DNA of 64,000 nucleotides, from contig NZ_BMZT01000001.1 in the NCBI RefSeq assembly GCF_014652935.1, positions 124,001 to 188,000 of the forward strand. Reading direction: 5' to 3'. This document shows positions 36,335 to 45,484 of this stretch, in pieces. The DNA is from Luteimonas padinae. GTDB taxonomy: Bacteria; Pseudomonadota; Gammaproteobacteria; Xanthomonadales; Xanthomonadaceae. Numbering within the stretch: the first letter of the stretch is position 1; each line of letters starts with the position of its first letter. Position numbers and translations under genes: made by a program. The notes beneath the pieces are model-generated. The model was not told where the DNA came from, made no database searches, and worked only from the letters and a program-made list of their open reading frames with translations.

Positions 36335-39300
36335 TCAGCGTCCGCCCGGCGCCAGCAGCGCCAGCAGTCCGCGCGCGGCCTGCAGCCGCTCGCCCGCCTC
36401 GGGCAGTTCCAGCGCCAGGCGCAGCGTGTCCGGCCCGTCCATCCGGTACTGCTTCGGCTGGCCCTGGACCAGGCGGATGATCGCCATGGGGTCGACCGAC
36501 GGCTTCTCGACGAACTTCACCCGCCCGCCGCTGGCGCCGATGTCGATCTTGGCGATGCCCAGCCCGGTGGCCGCAAGCTTCAGCTCGGCGGTGGCGAACA
36601 GCAGCTTCGTCGGCTCCGGCAGCAGGCCGAAGCGGTCGATCATCTCCACCTGCAGTTCGCGCAGGGCCTCGGCGTCGCGCGCGGAGCTGATGCGCTTGTA
36701 CAGGGTCAGGCGCGTGTGCACGTCGGGCAGGTAGTCCTCGGGGATCAGCGCAGGTGCGTGCAGCTCGACTTCGGCGCCGCGCGCGGCGGTGCCGTCGACG
36801 TCGGGCAGTTCGCCGCGCTTGATCGAGCGCACCGCGCGCTCCAGCAGCTCGGTGTAGAGGCTGAAGCCGACTTCGGCCATCTGGCCACTCTGGTCCTCGC
36901 CCAGCAGCTCGCCGGCGCCGCGGATCTCGAGGTCGTGGGTGGCGAGCGTGAAGCCGGCGCCGAGCTCGTCCATGGAGGCGATCGCGTCCAGGCGCTTCTT
37001 CGCGTCCGCGGTGATCGAGCGCTTGTCGGGCACCACGAGATACGCATAGGCGCGATGGTGCGAGCGGCCGACGCGTCCGCGCAGCTGGTGCAGCTGCGCC
37101 AGGCCGAACCTGTCGGCGCGGTTGATGATGATGGTGTTGGCGTTGGGGATGTCGATGCCGGATTCGATGATGGTCGAGGCCAGCAGCACGTTGAAGCGCT
37201 GCTTCTGGAAGTCGAGCATCACCCGCTCCAGCTCGCGCTCGGGCATCTGGCCGTGCGCCACGCCGATGCGCGCCTCGGGCACCAGCTCCTGCAGCTGGCG
37301 CTGCATGCGGCCGATCGACTCGACGTCGTTGTGCAGGAAGAACAGCTGGCCGCCGCGCGCCAGCTCGCGGTCGAAGGCCTCGCGCAGCTGGGCGTCGTCC
37401 CAGGGCACGACGAAGGTCTGCACCGCCAGCCGGTTGGCCGGCGCGGTGGCGATGATCGAGAGGTCGCGAAGCCCGGCCATGGCCATGTTGAGCGTGCGCG
37501 GGATCGGGGTGGCGGTCAGCGTGAGCAGGTGCACGTTGGCGCGCAGGGCCTTCAGCGCCTCCTTCTGGCGCACGCCGAAGCGCTGCTCCTCGTCCACGAT
37601 CACCAGGCCGAGGTCCTTGAAGCGCACGTCCTTCTGCAGCAGGCGGTGGGTGCCGACGATGACGTCGATGGTGCCCTCGGCCACCTTCTCCAGCTCGGCC
37701 TTGATCTCCTTCGTCGACTTGAAGCGCGACAGCACCTCGACCCGGATCGGCCAGTCGGCGAAGCGGTCGCGGAAGTTGGCGTAGTGTTGCTCGGCCAGGA
37801 GCGTGGTCGGCACCAGCACCGCGACCTGCTTGCCGGCCGCGGCGGTGGCGAAGGCCGCGCGCACCGCGACCTCGGTCTTGCCGAAGCCGACGTCGCCGCA
37901 GACCACGCGGTCCATCGGCTGCGAGGACTGCAGGTCGCGCAGTACGGCCTCGATGGCGGCGTGCTGGTCGGGCGTTTCCTCGAAGGGGAAGGTGGCGGCG
38001 AAGGGTTCGTACATGCCGCGGTCGATGTCGATCGCGAGCCCCGCGCGGGCCTGGCGCTTCGCCTGGATCTCCAGCAGTTCGGCGGCGACGTCGCGGACCT
38101 TCTCGGCCGCCTTGCGCTTGGCCTTGGTCCACTGCTCGCCACCCAGCGAATGCAGCGGCGCGGTCTCCGGCGAGGCGCCGGAATAGCGGCTGATCAGGTG
38201 CAGCTGCGCGACCGGCACATAGAGGCGGTCGCCCTTGGCGTACTCGATTTCGAGGTATTCCGACGCCATGCCGCCGGCTTCCAGCGTCACCAGTCCGCGA
38301 TAGCGGCCGACGCCGTGGTCCTCGTGCACGATCGGCGAGCCTTCGGACAGCTCGCCGAGGTCGCGGATGATCGCTTCCGGCTCGCGGCCGGCGCGCTTGC
38401 GGCGGCGCGGCGCGGCGGCGCGCTCCGGGAACAGCTGGCGCTCGGTGAGCACGGCCAGCGGCGCCTCGCCGGCCACGCCGGGATCGAGGGCAAAGCCGTC
38501 CTCGAGCGGCGCGACCGAAATCGCGAAGCGCGCGTCGCCGGACGCGAAGGCGCGGAAGTCGGGCAGCACCTGCGGGCGCAGGGCGGCAGCGTCGAGCACC
38601 TCCAGCAGCGCCTCGCGGCGGCCGGCGGTGTCGGCCGAGACCAGCACGCGGCCCGGATAGCTCGCGAGGAACTCCTTCAGCGGCACGGCCGCGGCGTCGT
38701 GGCGCGCGGCCACCGGCAGCGCCGGCGCGGGCTGCTCGCCCAGCCGGGTGGCCTCGTCGCGGCGCGCATGGCCCTCGCCCGCGACCTCGATCCGCGGTGC
38801 GTCGTTGAAGTGCGCGCGCAGCTCGTCCGGCGCCAGCCACAGGGCGCCGGGCGGCAGCACGGGATGTTCGACATCGTGGCGGCGCTGCTCGTGGCGCTGG
38901 CCGGCCTGGGCCCAGAAATGGTCGGCGGCCGCGGCCACGCCCTCGTCCACCAGCGGCAGGGCGCCGTCGCCCATGTAGTCGAACAGCGTGGCGGTGGCCC
39001 CGCCTTCGAAGAACAGCGGCAGGTAGTATTCGATGCCGGCCGGCGCGGCCCCGGCCCTGAGGTCCTGGAACAGCGCGCTGCGCCGGGTGTCGATGTCGAA
39101 CTGCTCGCGCAGCGCATCGAGCGCGCGCGCGCGCGAGGCCTCGTCCAGCGGCACTTCGCGGCCCGGCATCAGCCGCAGCGCATCGACCTTCTCCAGCGAG
39201 CGCTGGCTCTCGGGGTCGAACACGCGGATGGTGTCGATCTCGTCGTCGAGCAGTTCGATGCGCAGCGGCGCCGCCTCGCCCATCGGGTAGACGTCGAGCA

Positions 39301-39847
39301 GGGCGCCGCGCACGGCGAAGTCGCCCGGGTCGTAGACCTGGGGCACGTTGCGGTAGCCGGCGGCCTGCAGGCGGCGCTTCTCGGCGTCCAGGTCCAGGCG
39401 CTGGCCCACGCCCAGGTCGAAGCTGTTGCCGACCACGTAGGACAGCGGCGGCAGGCGCTGCATCAGCGTCTGCACCGGCACCACCAGCACGCCGCGCTTC
39501 ATCGACGGCAGGCGGCGCAAGGTGGCCAGGCGCTGGGAGACGATCTCGGGATGCGGGCTGAAGCGGTCGTAGGGCAGGGTCTCCCAGTCCGGGAAGGCCA
39601 GTACCGGCAGACCGGCATCGTCGCCGACGAGGGTGTGCAGGTCGGCTTCGAGCTGGGTGGCGGCGTGGTTGTCGCGGGCAACGGCCAGCAGGACGCCGTC
39701 ATGCGCGCGCGCCGCGGCCGCGACGAACCAGGCCAGCGCCGAGCGCGATGCCGGCGCGCGCCACCATGCGCGCGGGCGGCCAGGGCCGGGAAGCGGGGGC
39801 GTGGGAGAGGCGGGGAGGGGAGCGCGGCGTGGGGTCTGGTCGGTCAT
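36335..39847 (-). CDS. mfd: Transcription-repair coupling factor Mfd
   Basis: 1170 residues, typical for Mfd (about 1150). It removes RNA polymerase stalled at DNA damage and recruits UvrA. The N-terminal UvrB-like part is seen in LPVLAFPDWETLPYDRFSPH; the RNA-polymerase-interacting Tudor domain is in HEDHGVGRYRGLV; the RecG-like SF2 helicase has the Walker A region CGDVGFGKTEVAVRAAF, DEEQRFGV, LTATPIPRTLNMA and the TRG motif after ITINRAD. The start is taken as MTDQTPRR at 39847 rather than the in-frame ATG at 39904. It stands alone. Confidence 0.96.
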   Translation of the reverse strand: MTDQTPRRAPLPASPTPPLPGPGRPRAWWRAPASRSALAWFVAAAARAHDGVLLAVARDNHAATQLEADLHTLVGDDAGLPVLAFPDWETLPYDRFSPHPEIVSQRLATLRRLPSMKRGVLVVPVQTLMQRLPPLSYVVGNSFDLGVGQRLDLDAEKRRLQAAGYRNVPQVYDPGDFAVRGALLDVYPMGEAAPLRIELLDDEIDTIRVFDPESQRSLEKVDALRLMPGREVPLDEASRARALDALREQFDIDTRRSALFQDLRAGAAPAGIEYYLPLFFEGGATATLFDYMGDGALPLVDEGVAAAADHFWAQAGQRHEQRRHDVEHPVLPPGALWLAPDELRAHFNDAPRIEVAGEGHARRDEATRLGEQPAPALPVAARHDAAAVPLKEFLASYPGRVLVSADTAGRREALLEVLDAAALRPQVLPDFRAFASGDARFAISVAPLEDGFALDPGVAGEAPLAVLTERQLFPERAAAPRRRKRAGREPEAIIRDLGELSEGSPIVHEDHGVGRYRGLVTLEAGGMASEYLEIEYAKGDRLYVPVAQLHLISRYSGASPETAPLHSLGGEQWTKAKRKAAEKVRDVAAELLEIQAKRQARAGLAIDIDRGMYEPFAATFPFEETPDQHAAIEAVLRDLQSSQPMDRVVCGDVGFGKTEVAVRAAFATAAAGKQVAVLVPTTLLAEQHYANFRDRFADWPIRVEVLSRFKSTKEIKAELEKVAEGTIDVIVGTHRLLQKDVRFKDLGLVIVDEEQRFGVRQKEALKALRANVHLLTLTATPIPRTLNMAMAGLRDLSIIATAPANRLAVQTFVVPWDDAQLREAFDRELARGGQLFFLHNDVESIGRMQRQLQELVPEARIGVAHGQMPERELERVMLDFQKQRFNVLLASTIIESGIDIPNANTIIINRADRFGLAQLHQLRGRVGRSHHRAYAYLVVPDKRSITADAKKRLDAIASMDELGAGFTLATHDLEIRGAGELLGEDQSGQMAEVGFSLYTELLERAVRSIKRGELPDVDGTAARGAEVELHAPALIPEDYLPDVHTRLTLYKRISSARDAEALRELQVEMIDRFGLLPEPTKLLFATAELKLAATGLGIAKIDIGASGGRVKFVEKPSVDPMAIIRLVQGQPKQYRMDGPDTLRLALELPEAGERLQAARGLLALLAPGGR

Positions 39848-39959
39848 CGGCACAAACAGCGGCAGCACCGGATGCGTTCCACCGCACCCGGCGCAGGGCC
39901 GCACAGTCTAGCGTGGCCGGCCTCTACGCTGCGGCCCGGGCGTCTGCGGAGTGCTGGTG

Positions 39960-40574
39960 TCAGCGCGATTCGCCGGAGGCGGCCGTGCCCCCGCTGCCGC
40001 CGCTGCCCACGCCGGCCACCGGGGTGGCCCTGGCCAGCGGCAGGCGGATGCGGACGAAGCCGGGGTCGGCTGCACCGTCCTCGTCCACGCCGAAGCCCAT
40101 GGAGCGCGCGAGATCGAGCAGGGGGCCGTTGGCCTCGGGCACTTCGCCGGTCAGCGCGTCCAGGCGCTTGCCCCGCGCCCAGCGCGCCAGGCGCCGCATC
40201 AGGTGGCGGCCCAGGCCCATGCCGGCGACGTTGCGGCCGACCAGGATCGCGAACGCCGCCTCGCGGGTGCCGGGCACGACGGCGGCGCGCGCTAGGCCCA
40301 GGATCATCGCCTCGCCGGGCGGCAGTTGCTGCTCGGTGACGACCAGGGTGAATTCGCCGCGGGTGTCGGGCTGGGACAGCTGGCGCGAACGCTCGACGTC
40401 GATGTCGCCGGCACCGGCGAGCAGGTGCCCGCGGGTGTCGCCGGGTTCAAGGAGTTCGAAGCTCGCGCGCAGCACCGGCGCGTCTTCCGGACGGATCGGG
40501 CGGATCAGGACGTCGTGGCCGTTGCGGAGGCGGAGCTCCTCGTGCCACGGGGGGAGGCGGTTTCTGGCGACCAT
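39960..40574 (-). CDS. GNAT family N-acetyltransferase
   Basis: 204 residues. The LRNGHDVLIRPIRPEDAPVLRASFE opening and the acetyl-CoA loop NVAGMGLGRHLMRRLARWARGK, followed by EVPEANGPLLDLARSMGF, are the pattern of the acetyltransferase domain attached to Pat-type ADP-forming acetyl-CoA synthetase-like enzymes, here as a free-standing protein. The C-terminus is a Gly/Ser-rich tail. Substrate not known. Confidence 0.82.
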   Translation of the reverse strand: MVARNRLPPWHEELRLRNGHDVLIRPIRPEDAPVLRASFELLEPGDTRGHLLAGAGDIDVERSRQLSQPDTRGEFTLVVTEQQLPPGEAMILGLARAAVVPGTREAAFAILVGRNVAGMGLGRHLMRRLARWARGKRLDALTGEVPEANGPLLDLARSMGFGVDEDGAADPGFVRIRLPLARATPVAGVGSGGSGGTAASGESR

Positions 40575-40629
40575 GGGGCCGATGCTGGCACGGCACGGGT
40601 GAAGCCCATCTGCACATGCCGGCCGTGGA

Positions 40630-41487
40630 TCAGGACGGAGTGCGCAGCCAGTGGAAGCGCGAACCGGCGCCGCGCTCGCCCAGCGCCGCCGCCAGCGACG
40701 CGAGCGCCGGTGCCAGCGCGGCGTCGAGCTGCCAGGGCGGATTGACCACCAGCATGCCGCTGCCGTTCATGCGCAGCGGCGAGTCGTCGGGGCGCACCAT
40801 CAGCTCGGCCAGCAACACCGACTTGCCCGGCAGGTCCGCGGCCCGGCGCTGGAACGGCATCAGCGTGCGCCTGAGCTTGATCGGGTACCAGAGCGCGAAC
40901 ACGCCCTGCGGGAAGCGGCGCAGGCCTTCGCGGATCGCGCCCAGCGCGTCGTCGAATTCCGCCAGCTGGGTCTCGTAGGGCGGGTCCACCAGCACCAGGC
41001 CGCGGCCGAGGCGGGTCGCGCCGTCGCGCGGCGGCAGCATCGCGCGCACGGCGGCGTAGCCGTCGCCCGGGTGTACGCGGACACGGCGGTCGCCGGCGAG
41101 GCTGGCCGCCAGCGCCTTCGCCTCCTCGGGCTGGGTCTCGCAGCAGGCGATGCGGTCGGCCTCGCGCAGCGCGTGCGCGAGCAGCCAGGGAGAGCCGGGG
41201 TAGGCGTCGGCGCCGTGCGCCTTGCGGCAGGCCGCGACCGCGTCGAGGTAGCGGCGCAGCAGCGGATCGCGCGGCGTTTCCGCGATCAGCCGCCCGATGC
41301 CGTCGTCGGCCTCGCCGGTGCGCTGCGCGCTGGCGCCGGACAGGCGGTACAGGCCGCGGCCGGCGTGGGTGTCCAGCGCGAACAGCGGCGCCGGCTTCGC
41401 CACCAGCGCGTCGCACAGGGCCAGCAGGACGACGTGCTTGAGGACGTCGGCGTGGTTGCCGGCGTGGAAGGCGTGGCGGTAGTTCAT
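40630..41487 (-). CDS. rlmJ: 23S rRNA (adenine(2030)-N6)-methyltransferase RlmJ
   Basis: 285 residues. RlmJ methylates A2030 of 23S rRNA. Hallmarks are the opening MNYRHAFHAGNHADVLKHVVL, the SAM-linked LDTHAGRGLYRLSG, and the catalytic DPPYE in GLVLVDPPYETQ. The usual length is about 280. It converges on nothing essential; the short distance to the divergent response-regulator fragment suggests separate promoters. Confidence 0.95.
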   Translation of the reverse strand: MNYRHAFHAGNHADVLKHVVLLALCDALVAKPAPLFALDTHAGRGLYRLSGASAQRTGEADDGIGRLIAETPRDPLLRRYLDAVAACRKAHGADAYPGSPWLLAHALREADRIACCETQPEEAKALAASLAGDRRVRVHPGDGYAAVRAMLPPRDGATRLGRGLVLVDPPYETQLAEFDDALGAIREGLRRFPQGVFALWYPIKLRRTLMPFQRRAADLPGKSVLLAELMVRPDDSPLRMNGSGMLVVNPPWQLDAALAPALASLAAALGERGAGSRFHWLRTPS

Positions 41488-41542
41488 CGGGGAAGGATAC
41501 CGGGGCGGCCGGCGGCGCGCGGCGCCCGCCAGGCTGCCCGCC

Positions 41543-41751
41543 ATGTCCACCGACGCCGCGCCCGCGCCATCCACCGTGCTCCTGGTCGAGGACGATCCGG
41601 CGATCGCCGAGGCCGTGGTCTATGCGCTGCGCGCGGAAGGCTTCGCGGTCGAGCACCGGATGCTGGGCCGCGGCGCGGCCGAGCGCGTGCGCGCCGGCGC
41701 AGGATCGACTGCTACCGGGTTGGCGCGGCGATGCCGGCGGCGACGCGCTGA
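41543..41751 (+). pseudogene. Truncated response regulator (OmpR/CreB-like N-terminus)
   Basis: The first 45 codons read as a normal receiver domain start (STVLLVEDDPAIAEAVVYAL, then AEGFAVE and LGRGAAERVRAG), closest in feel to CreB-type OmpR regulators. The phosphorylation site, switch lysine and winged-helix domain are all absent: the frame turns into Arg-rich low-likelihood sequence near 41700 and overlaps the opposite-strand PAP2 gene. A deletion is the simplest explanation. No histidine kinase gene follows. Confidence 0.6.
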
Positions 41752-41775
41752 GCGCCGGCCCGGCTGCAGGTCCCG

Positions 41776-42324
41776 TCAGCCGAGGCCCGGGACCTGCGCC
41801 GCAAGCCACAGCGTGCCGCCGCCGAGCAGGCCGCCGATGGCGGTGGCGGCGAGCACGTCGCTGGGCCAGTGCAGGCCCAGCACCACGCGCGACAGCGCCA
41901 CCATCGCGGTGAACGGCACCAGCAGCCAGGCCAGCTGCGGATAGTGGGCCAGGGCGACGATGGTGAAGGAGACCGCGTGCAGGGTATGGCCGGACGGGAA
42001 GCTGAACTCGTCCAGCGGCGCGATCCAGGCGCGGATGCGCACGTCGGCCGCGAACGGCCGCGGGCGCCGGGTCCAGCGCTTGAGCGCCTTGTACAGCAGC
42101 AGCGCGATGGTGCCGGTGGCGGCCATCTGCGCCGAGGCGCGGACGCCGTCGAGGCCGTCCAGCAGCACCATCGCCGCCATCAGCACGTACCAGGCGACGC
42201 CGTCGCCCAGCCGGCTGACGGTGGCGAACACCTTCAGCACGCCGGTGCGCGCGCACCAGGCGTTGGTGCGCAGGCAGAGCAGGCGGTCGGCGGCGAAGCG
42301 GCTATGCGAGGGCAGCGTGGACAT
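41776..42324 (-). CDS. PAP2 family phosphatase
   Basis: 182 residues with about five hydrophobic helices. The acid phosphatase signature is complete: KALKRWTRRPRP (KxxxxxxRP), FSFPSGHTLHAVSF (PSGH) and VALSRVVLGLHWPSDVLA (SRxxxxxHxxxD). Enzymes of this type hydrolyse lipid phosphates such as undecaprenyl pyrophosphate or phosphatidic acid in the inner membrane. Its start overlaps the end of the glycosyltransferase gene by 23 bases, so both probably act on the same membrane glycolipid. Confidence 0.9.
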   Translation of the reverse strand: MSTLPSHSRFAADRLLCLRTNAWCARTGVLKVFATVSRLGDGVAWYVLMAAMVLLDGLDGVRASAQMAATGTIALLLYKALKRWTRRPRPFAADVRIRAWIAPLDEFSFPSGHTLHAVSFTIVALAHYPQLAWLLVPFTAMVALSRVVLGLHWPSDVLAATAIGGLLGGGTLWLAAQVPGLG

Positions 42325-43453
42325 CGGCGTGGCTCCTGCGGTGGGCGATGCCGGCGAGGACGGCGTCGAAATCGGCGGCGACCTGGGCCGGACGCAGCGA
42401 CTGCACCGCCGTCCGCGCCGCCGCGCCCATGCCGCGGCGCGAGGCGTCTTCCAGCGAGAGGCGGCAGGCGGCGTCGATGAAGCCGGTCTCGTCGTGCAGC
42501 GTGATCGCGGCGCCGTGGATGCCGTGGCGCAGGTGCTCGGCGGCGGCGCCATAGCGGTAGGCCACGGTGGCCACGCCGCTGGCCATGGCCTCGATGGTCA
42601 CGTTGCCGAAGGTTTCCGACAGGCTCGGGAACAGGAACAGGTCGGCGCTGGCGAAGTGCCGGGCAAGCGCTTCGCCGCGCTGCAGCCCGCAGTAGATGAA
42701 GTCCGGGTTGGCCTCGCGGATCGCGGCCTGCTCCGGACCTTCGCCGACCCAGACGAAGCGCGCATCGGGGCGCAGCGCCTGCAGGGCCCGGAACGCGCGG
42801 ATCGCCAGCCCGAGGTTCTTCTCCGCGGCGATGCGGCCGACGTGGATGACGGCGAGGTCGTCCGCACCCAGGCCCCAGCGCGCGCGCAGCTCATCGTCGC
42901 GCTGGGCCGGGTCGAAGCGTCGGGTATCGACCGCGCGCGGCAGGTGAACCACGTGGCGGAAGCCGAGCCCCTCGAGTCCGGCGCGCAGCTCGCGGGTCGG
43001 CACCAGGGTGGCGGCGGAGCGGTTGTGGAAGCGCCGCATCCAGGCCAGCGCCAGCGGCTCCAGCAGCGGCAGGCCGTAGTCGCGCATGTAGTGGTCGAAG
43101 CGGGTGTGGAAGCCGGAGGCGACCGGGATCCCGAGCGCGCGCGCCGCGCGCATCGCCGACCAGCCCAGCGGGCCCTCGGTGGCGATGTAGACGGCGTCCG
43201 GACGCTGGCGGCGCCAGGCGCGGCGCAGCCGCGCGGCCGCGGGCAGGCCGAAGCGCAGGCCCGCGTACAGCGGCAGGTGCACGCCGGTGGTGAGCATGCC
43301 GCCGGGGCCGGCGTGGTCCTGGCGATGCTGGCGCGGACGCACCAGCTCGACGTCGTGGCCGCGGCCGCGCAGGCCGCGCTCCAGCTCACGCACCGTCAGC
43401 GCGACGCCGTTGACTTCCGGTGGATAGGTCTCGGTGACGATGGCATAGCGCAT
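42302..43453 (-). CDS. Glycosyltransferase family 4 protein
   Basis: 383 residues. GT-B fold: N-terminal YAIVTETYPPEVNGVALTVRELERGLRGRGHDV, the middle GFHTRFDHYMRDYG, and C-terminal IHVGRIAAEKNLGLAIRAF with FLFPSLSETFGNVTIEAMASGV, where the E(x7)E donor-binding motif is seen. Such enzymes transfer hexoses, often mannose, from nucleotide sugars to lipids (MgtA/PimB-like); the acceptor here is unknown. It is co-transcribed with the PAP2 phosphatase that follows. Confidence 0.88.
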   Translation of the reverse strand: MRYAIVTETYPPEVNGVALTVRELERGLRGRGHDVELVRPRQHRQDHAGPGGMLTTGVHLPLYAGLRFGLPAAARLRRAWRRQRPDAVYIATEGPLGWSAMRAARALGIPVASGFHTRFDHYMRDYGLPLLEPLALAWMRRFHNRSAATLVPTRELRAGLEGLGFRHVVHLPRAVDTRRFDPAQRDDELRARWGLGADDLAVIHVGRIAAEKNLGLAIRAFRALQALRPDARFVWVGEGPEQAAIREANPDFIYCGLQRGEALARHFASADLFLFPSLSETFGNVTIEAMASGVATVAYRYGAAAEHLRHGIHGAAITLHDETGFIDAACRLSLEDASRRGMGAAARTAVQSLRPAQVAADFDAVLAGIAHRRSHADVHAALA

Positions 43454-43532
43454 GGGCGGCTCCGGTTTTACCGAAGCCTGCCCCTGCGGGGTGTCGCGCG
43501 TATGGCGGTTTGTTGACGCCCGTGTGACGCGG

Positions 43533-44678
43533 CTACCAGTGCAGCTGCACGCGCGCTTCCAGGATCGAGGGATCGTCGTGGATGCGGGCGCCGCTGGCGT
43601 CGGTGCGGCTGCTGGCGACGTCGACGTAGTTCAGCATCAGCTTGGTGTTGCTGCGCCAGTACCAGTTCACGCCCACCGTCCAGGCCTCCATGCGGCCGCC
43701 CCGCACCGGGCCGTCGTCGAGGTCGAGCTGGTCGTAGCGCAGGCCGAGCTGCCACAGGCCGGCGTCGGCGACATTGGTGCGCGGCAGGCCGCCGCGGTAG
43801 CCCCAGGTGCCGCCGCCGGGCGTCCACAGCGCGCTGGCATAGCCGCCGGTCGCGTCGAAGCCGGAATGGCCGATGCGGTCGGCGCTGGCGAGGAAGTATT
43901 CGCCCTGCAGCTTCAGCGGGCCCTGGATCCACATCGCCTCCACGCCGGTGGTGGCCAGGCGGTCGACGTCGGCGAGCACGCCGGTGTCGACCATGCGTGC
44001 CGCCGCCATGTCGGCATTGGGGCGGGCGCGCAGGCGCAGCGCGTCGGCGTCGGTGTCGCGGTCGACGTGGCTGAGGCCGAGGTGCAGCACGCGGCCGTCC
44101 TCCTGCAGCGGGGCCCACCAGGCGCGCGCGCCGTAGCCGGCGCCGCCGGCATCGTCGTCCAGGTTGCGGCCGAACCAGCCCAGGCTGGCGCCGTGGCTGC
44201 CGGCGTCGTAGCCCCAGGACGCGCCGAGCCTGCGGCCGACGGCGAAGGTGGAGGTGGCCGCGGCCTTGGCGATGAAGTCGCTGTTGCGCGCGGAGGACAG
44301 CTCCTCGAGGCTGTTGGGCTGCTTGTACTGGCCGAACAGGAGCGTGTGCGCGGGCGCGCCGTCGCCGCCGAAGGTCCAGGACACGTTGTTGTCGAGGTAG
44401 GTCTCGCTGTGGACGTCGTAGCCGAGCACCCAGCCGAAGCCGCCCGGACCCTTGCCCTTCAGCGCCAGCTCGAAGCGGCGGATGCCGGTGGCGCGGTCGC
44501 GGCCGTCGGCGCGGGCGTCCAGGTCGAGTACGTCATTGTCGAACCAGTAGCCGTCGACCTGGAACATGCTCTCGAAGGACACCTCGGAGCCGGCCACCGT
44601 GCCCAGCGGCACCTCGGCGCGGGCGGGGAACAGGCAGGCGGCGGCAAGCAGGGCGATCGGCGGCAACAGGAGTTTCAT
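43533..44678 (-). CDS. OprO/OprP-type phosphate-selective porin
   Basis: 381 residues. Signal peptide (LLPPIALLAAACLFPARA) followed by a porin barrel: FQVDGYWFDNDVLDLDARADG, RRFELALKGKGPGGFGWVLGYDV, LFGQYKQPNSLEELSSARNSDF and a final strand ILEARVQLHW. The LGYDVHSE and QYKQPNSLEELSS elements are typical of the OprP/OprO family, trimeric channels for phosphate or polyphosphate. It lies 107 bases after the type II secretion operon on the same strand, which suggests a shared phosphate theme, though I saw no convincing Pho box directly before it. Confidence 0.85.
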   Translation of the reverse strand: MKLLLPPIALLAAACLFPARAEVPLGTVAGSEVSFESMFQVDGYWFDNDVLDLDARADGRDRATGIRRFELALKGKGPGGFGWVLGYDVHSETYLDNNVSWTFGGDGAPAHTLLFGQYKQPNSLEELSSARNSDFIAKAAATSTFAVGRRLGASWGYDAGSHGASLGWFGRNLDDDAGGAGYGARAWWAPLQEDGRVLHLGLSHVDRDTDADALRLRARPNADMAAARMVDTGVLADVDRLATTGVEAMWIQGPLKLQGEYFLASADRIGHSGFDATGGYASALWTPGGGTWGYRGGLPRTNVADAGLWQLGLRYDQLDLDDGPVRGGRMEAWTVGVNWYWRSNTKLMLNYVDVASSRTDASGARIHDDPSILEARVQLHW

Positions 44679-44785
44679 GGAATCGTCGCGGGGCTGTCAT
44701 GCGGGGGACCGCGAAGTCTATCGCGCGGGGACGGCCGCTCCCGGGGACAGTGCGCTCCCCCGACAGCTGAACGGATGGCGGCGGG

Positions 44786-45484
44786 TCAGCGCCGCGCGCC
44801 GAACTCGACCACCCGGCTGAGCCCGCCTGGCGCGTCCTGGAAGCCCTGCGCGATCAGCGCGGCGCGCAGCCCGGGGTCGTCGGTGCGCGCGGAGGCCTGC
44901 AGCGAGCGGCGGCCATCGGCCTCGACGGTGAGCGTGGCTTCGAGCCACAGCGGGGCCGTCGCGTCCTCGGGCACCAGCGCGAGCCGCCCCGCGCCGCCTT
45001 CACAGGCGGGGGTTCCCGCCAGCAGCAGGGGTGGCAGCGCCCCGTCCGCCAGCGCCATTTCCACCCGGACGCGCCCGCCGGCCTCGCGGCAGCCCTCGTC
45101 GTCGAACAGCACCCGGGCGTCCTCCAGCGAGGCGCGCAGGGCCAGGCCCGGCGGTGACGGCAGCGGCAGCACGCCGTCGGCGCGCGACAGCCCGCGCACG
45201 CGCCCGGCGTGCAGCACCAGCGACGCCTGCGGCGCGTGGACCCGCAGCTGGCGGCGCCCGAGGAGCAGCGGCAGCGGCGACAGGCCCACCCGCACGTCGC
45301 CGATCGCGACGTCCTGCCACCGGGCCTGCCGCAGGCGCCCGCGCCACGGGCTGCCGTCGACGCCCGCCGCGGACAGCGCCTGCGGCAGCGCGAGCCGCGC
45401 GATGGCGAGCTGCAGCGGCGCGGCCAGTAGCAGGCCCAGCGCGAACGCGCCCGCGAACCACAGCGCCAGCCGGCGGCCGCTCAC
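44786..45484 (-). CDS. gspN: Type II secretion system protein N
   Basis: 232 residues. One N-terminal membrane helix (LALWFAGAFALGLLLAAPL) and a periplasmic domain with LPQALSAAGVDGSPWRGRLRQARWQ and SPLPLLLGRRQLRV, the pattern of GspN, an accessory of some type II systems. It is the last gene of gspC-gspN, and its start overlaps the gspM stop (ATGA-type overlap at 45481-45484). Its role in secretion is less defined than that of the core parts. Confidence 0.85.
   Translation of the reverse strand: MSGRRLALWFAGAFALGLLLAAPLQLAIARLALPQALSAAGVDGSPWRGRLRQARWQDVAIGDVRVGLSPLPLLLGRRQLRVHAPQASLVLHAGRVRGLSRADGVLPLPSPPGLALRASLEDARVLFDDEGCREAGGRVRVEMALADGALPPLLLAGTPACEGGAGRLALVPEDATAPLWLEATLTVEADGRRSLQASARTDDPGLRAALIAQGFQDAPGGLSRVVEFGARR

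Noticed and set aside
35843..40339. 1498-codon plus-strand frame opposite mfd
   Set aside because: Shadow of mfd caused by high GC; no domain visible.
41622..41912. Plus-strand frame continuing the response regulator
   Set aside because: It is a frame-shifted, Arg/Ala-rich reading overlapping the PAP2 gene and does not restore the receiver or DNA-binding domain.
44679..44785. Pho box before the OprO/OprP-type porin
   Set aside because: CTGTC words occur, but none form a pair with the 11-base period.
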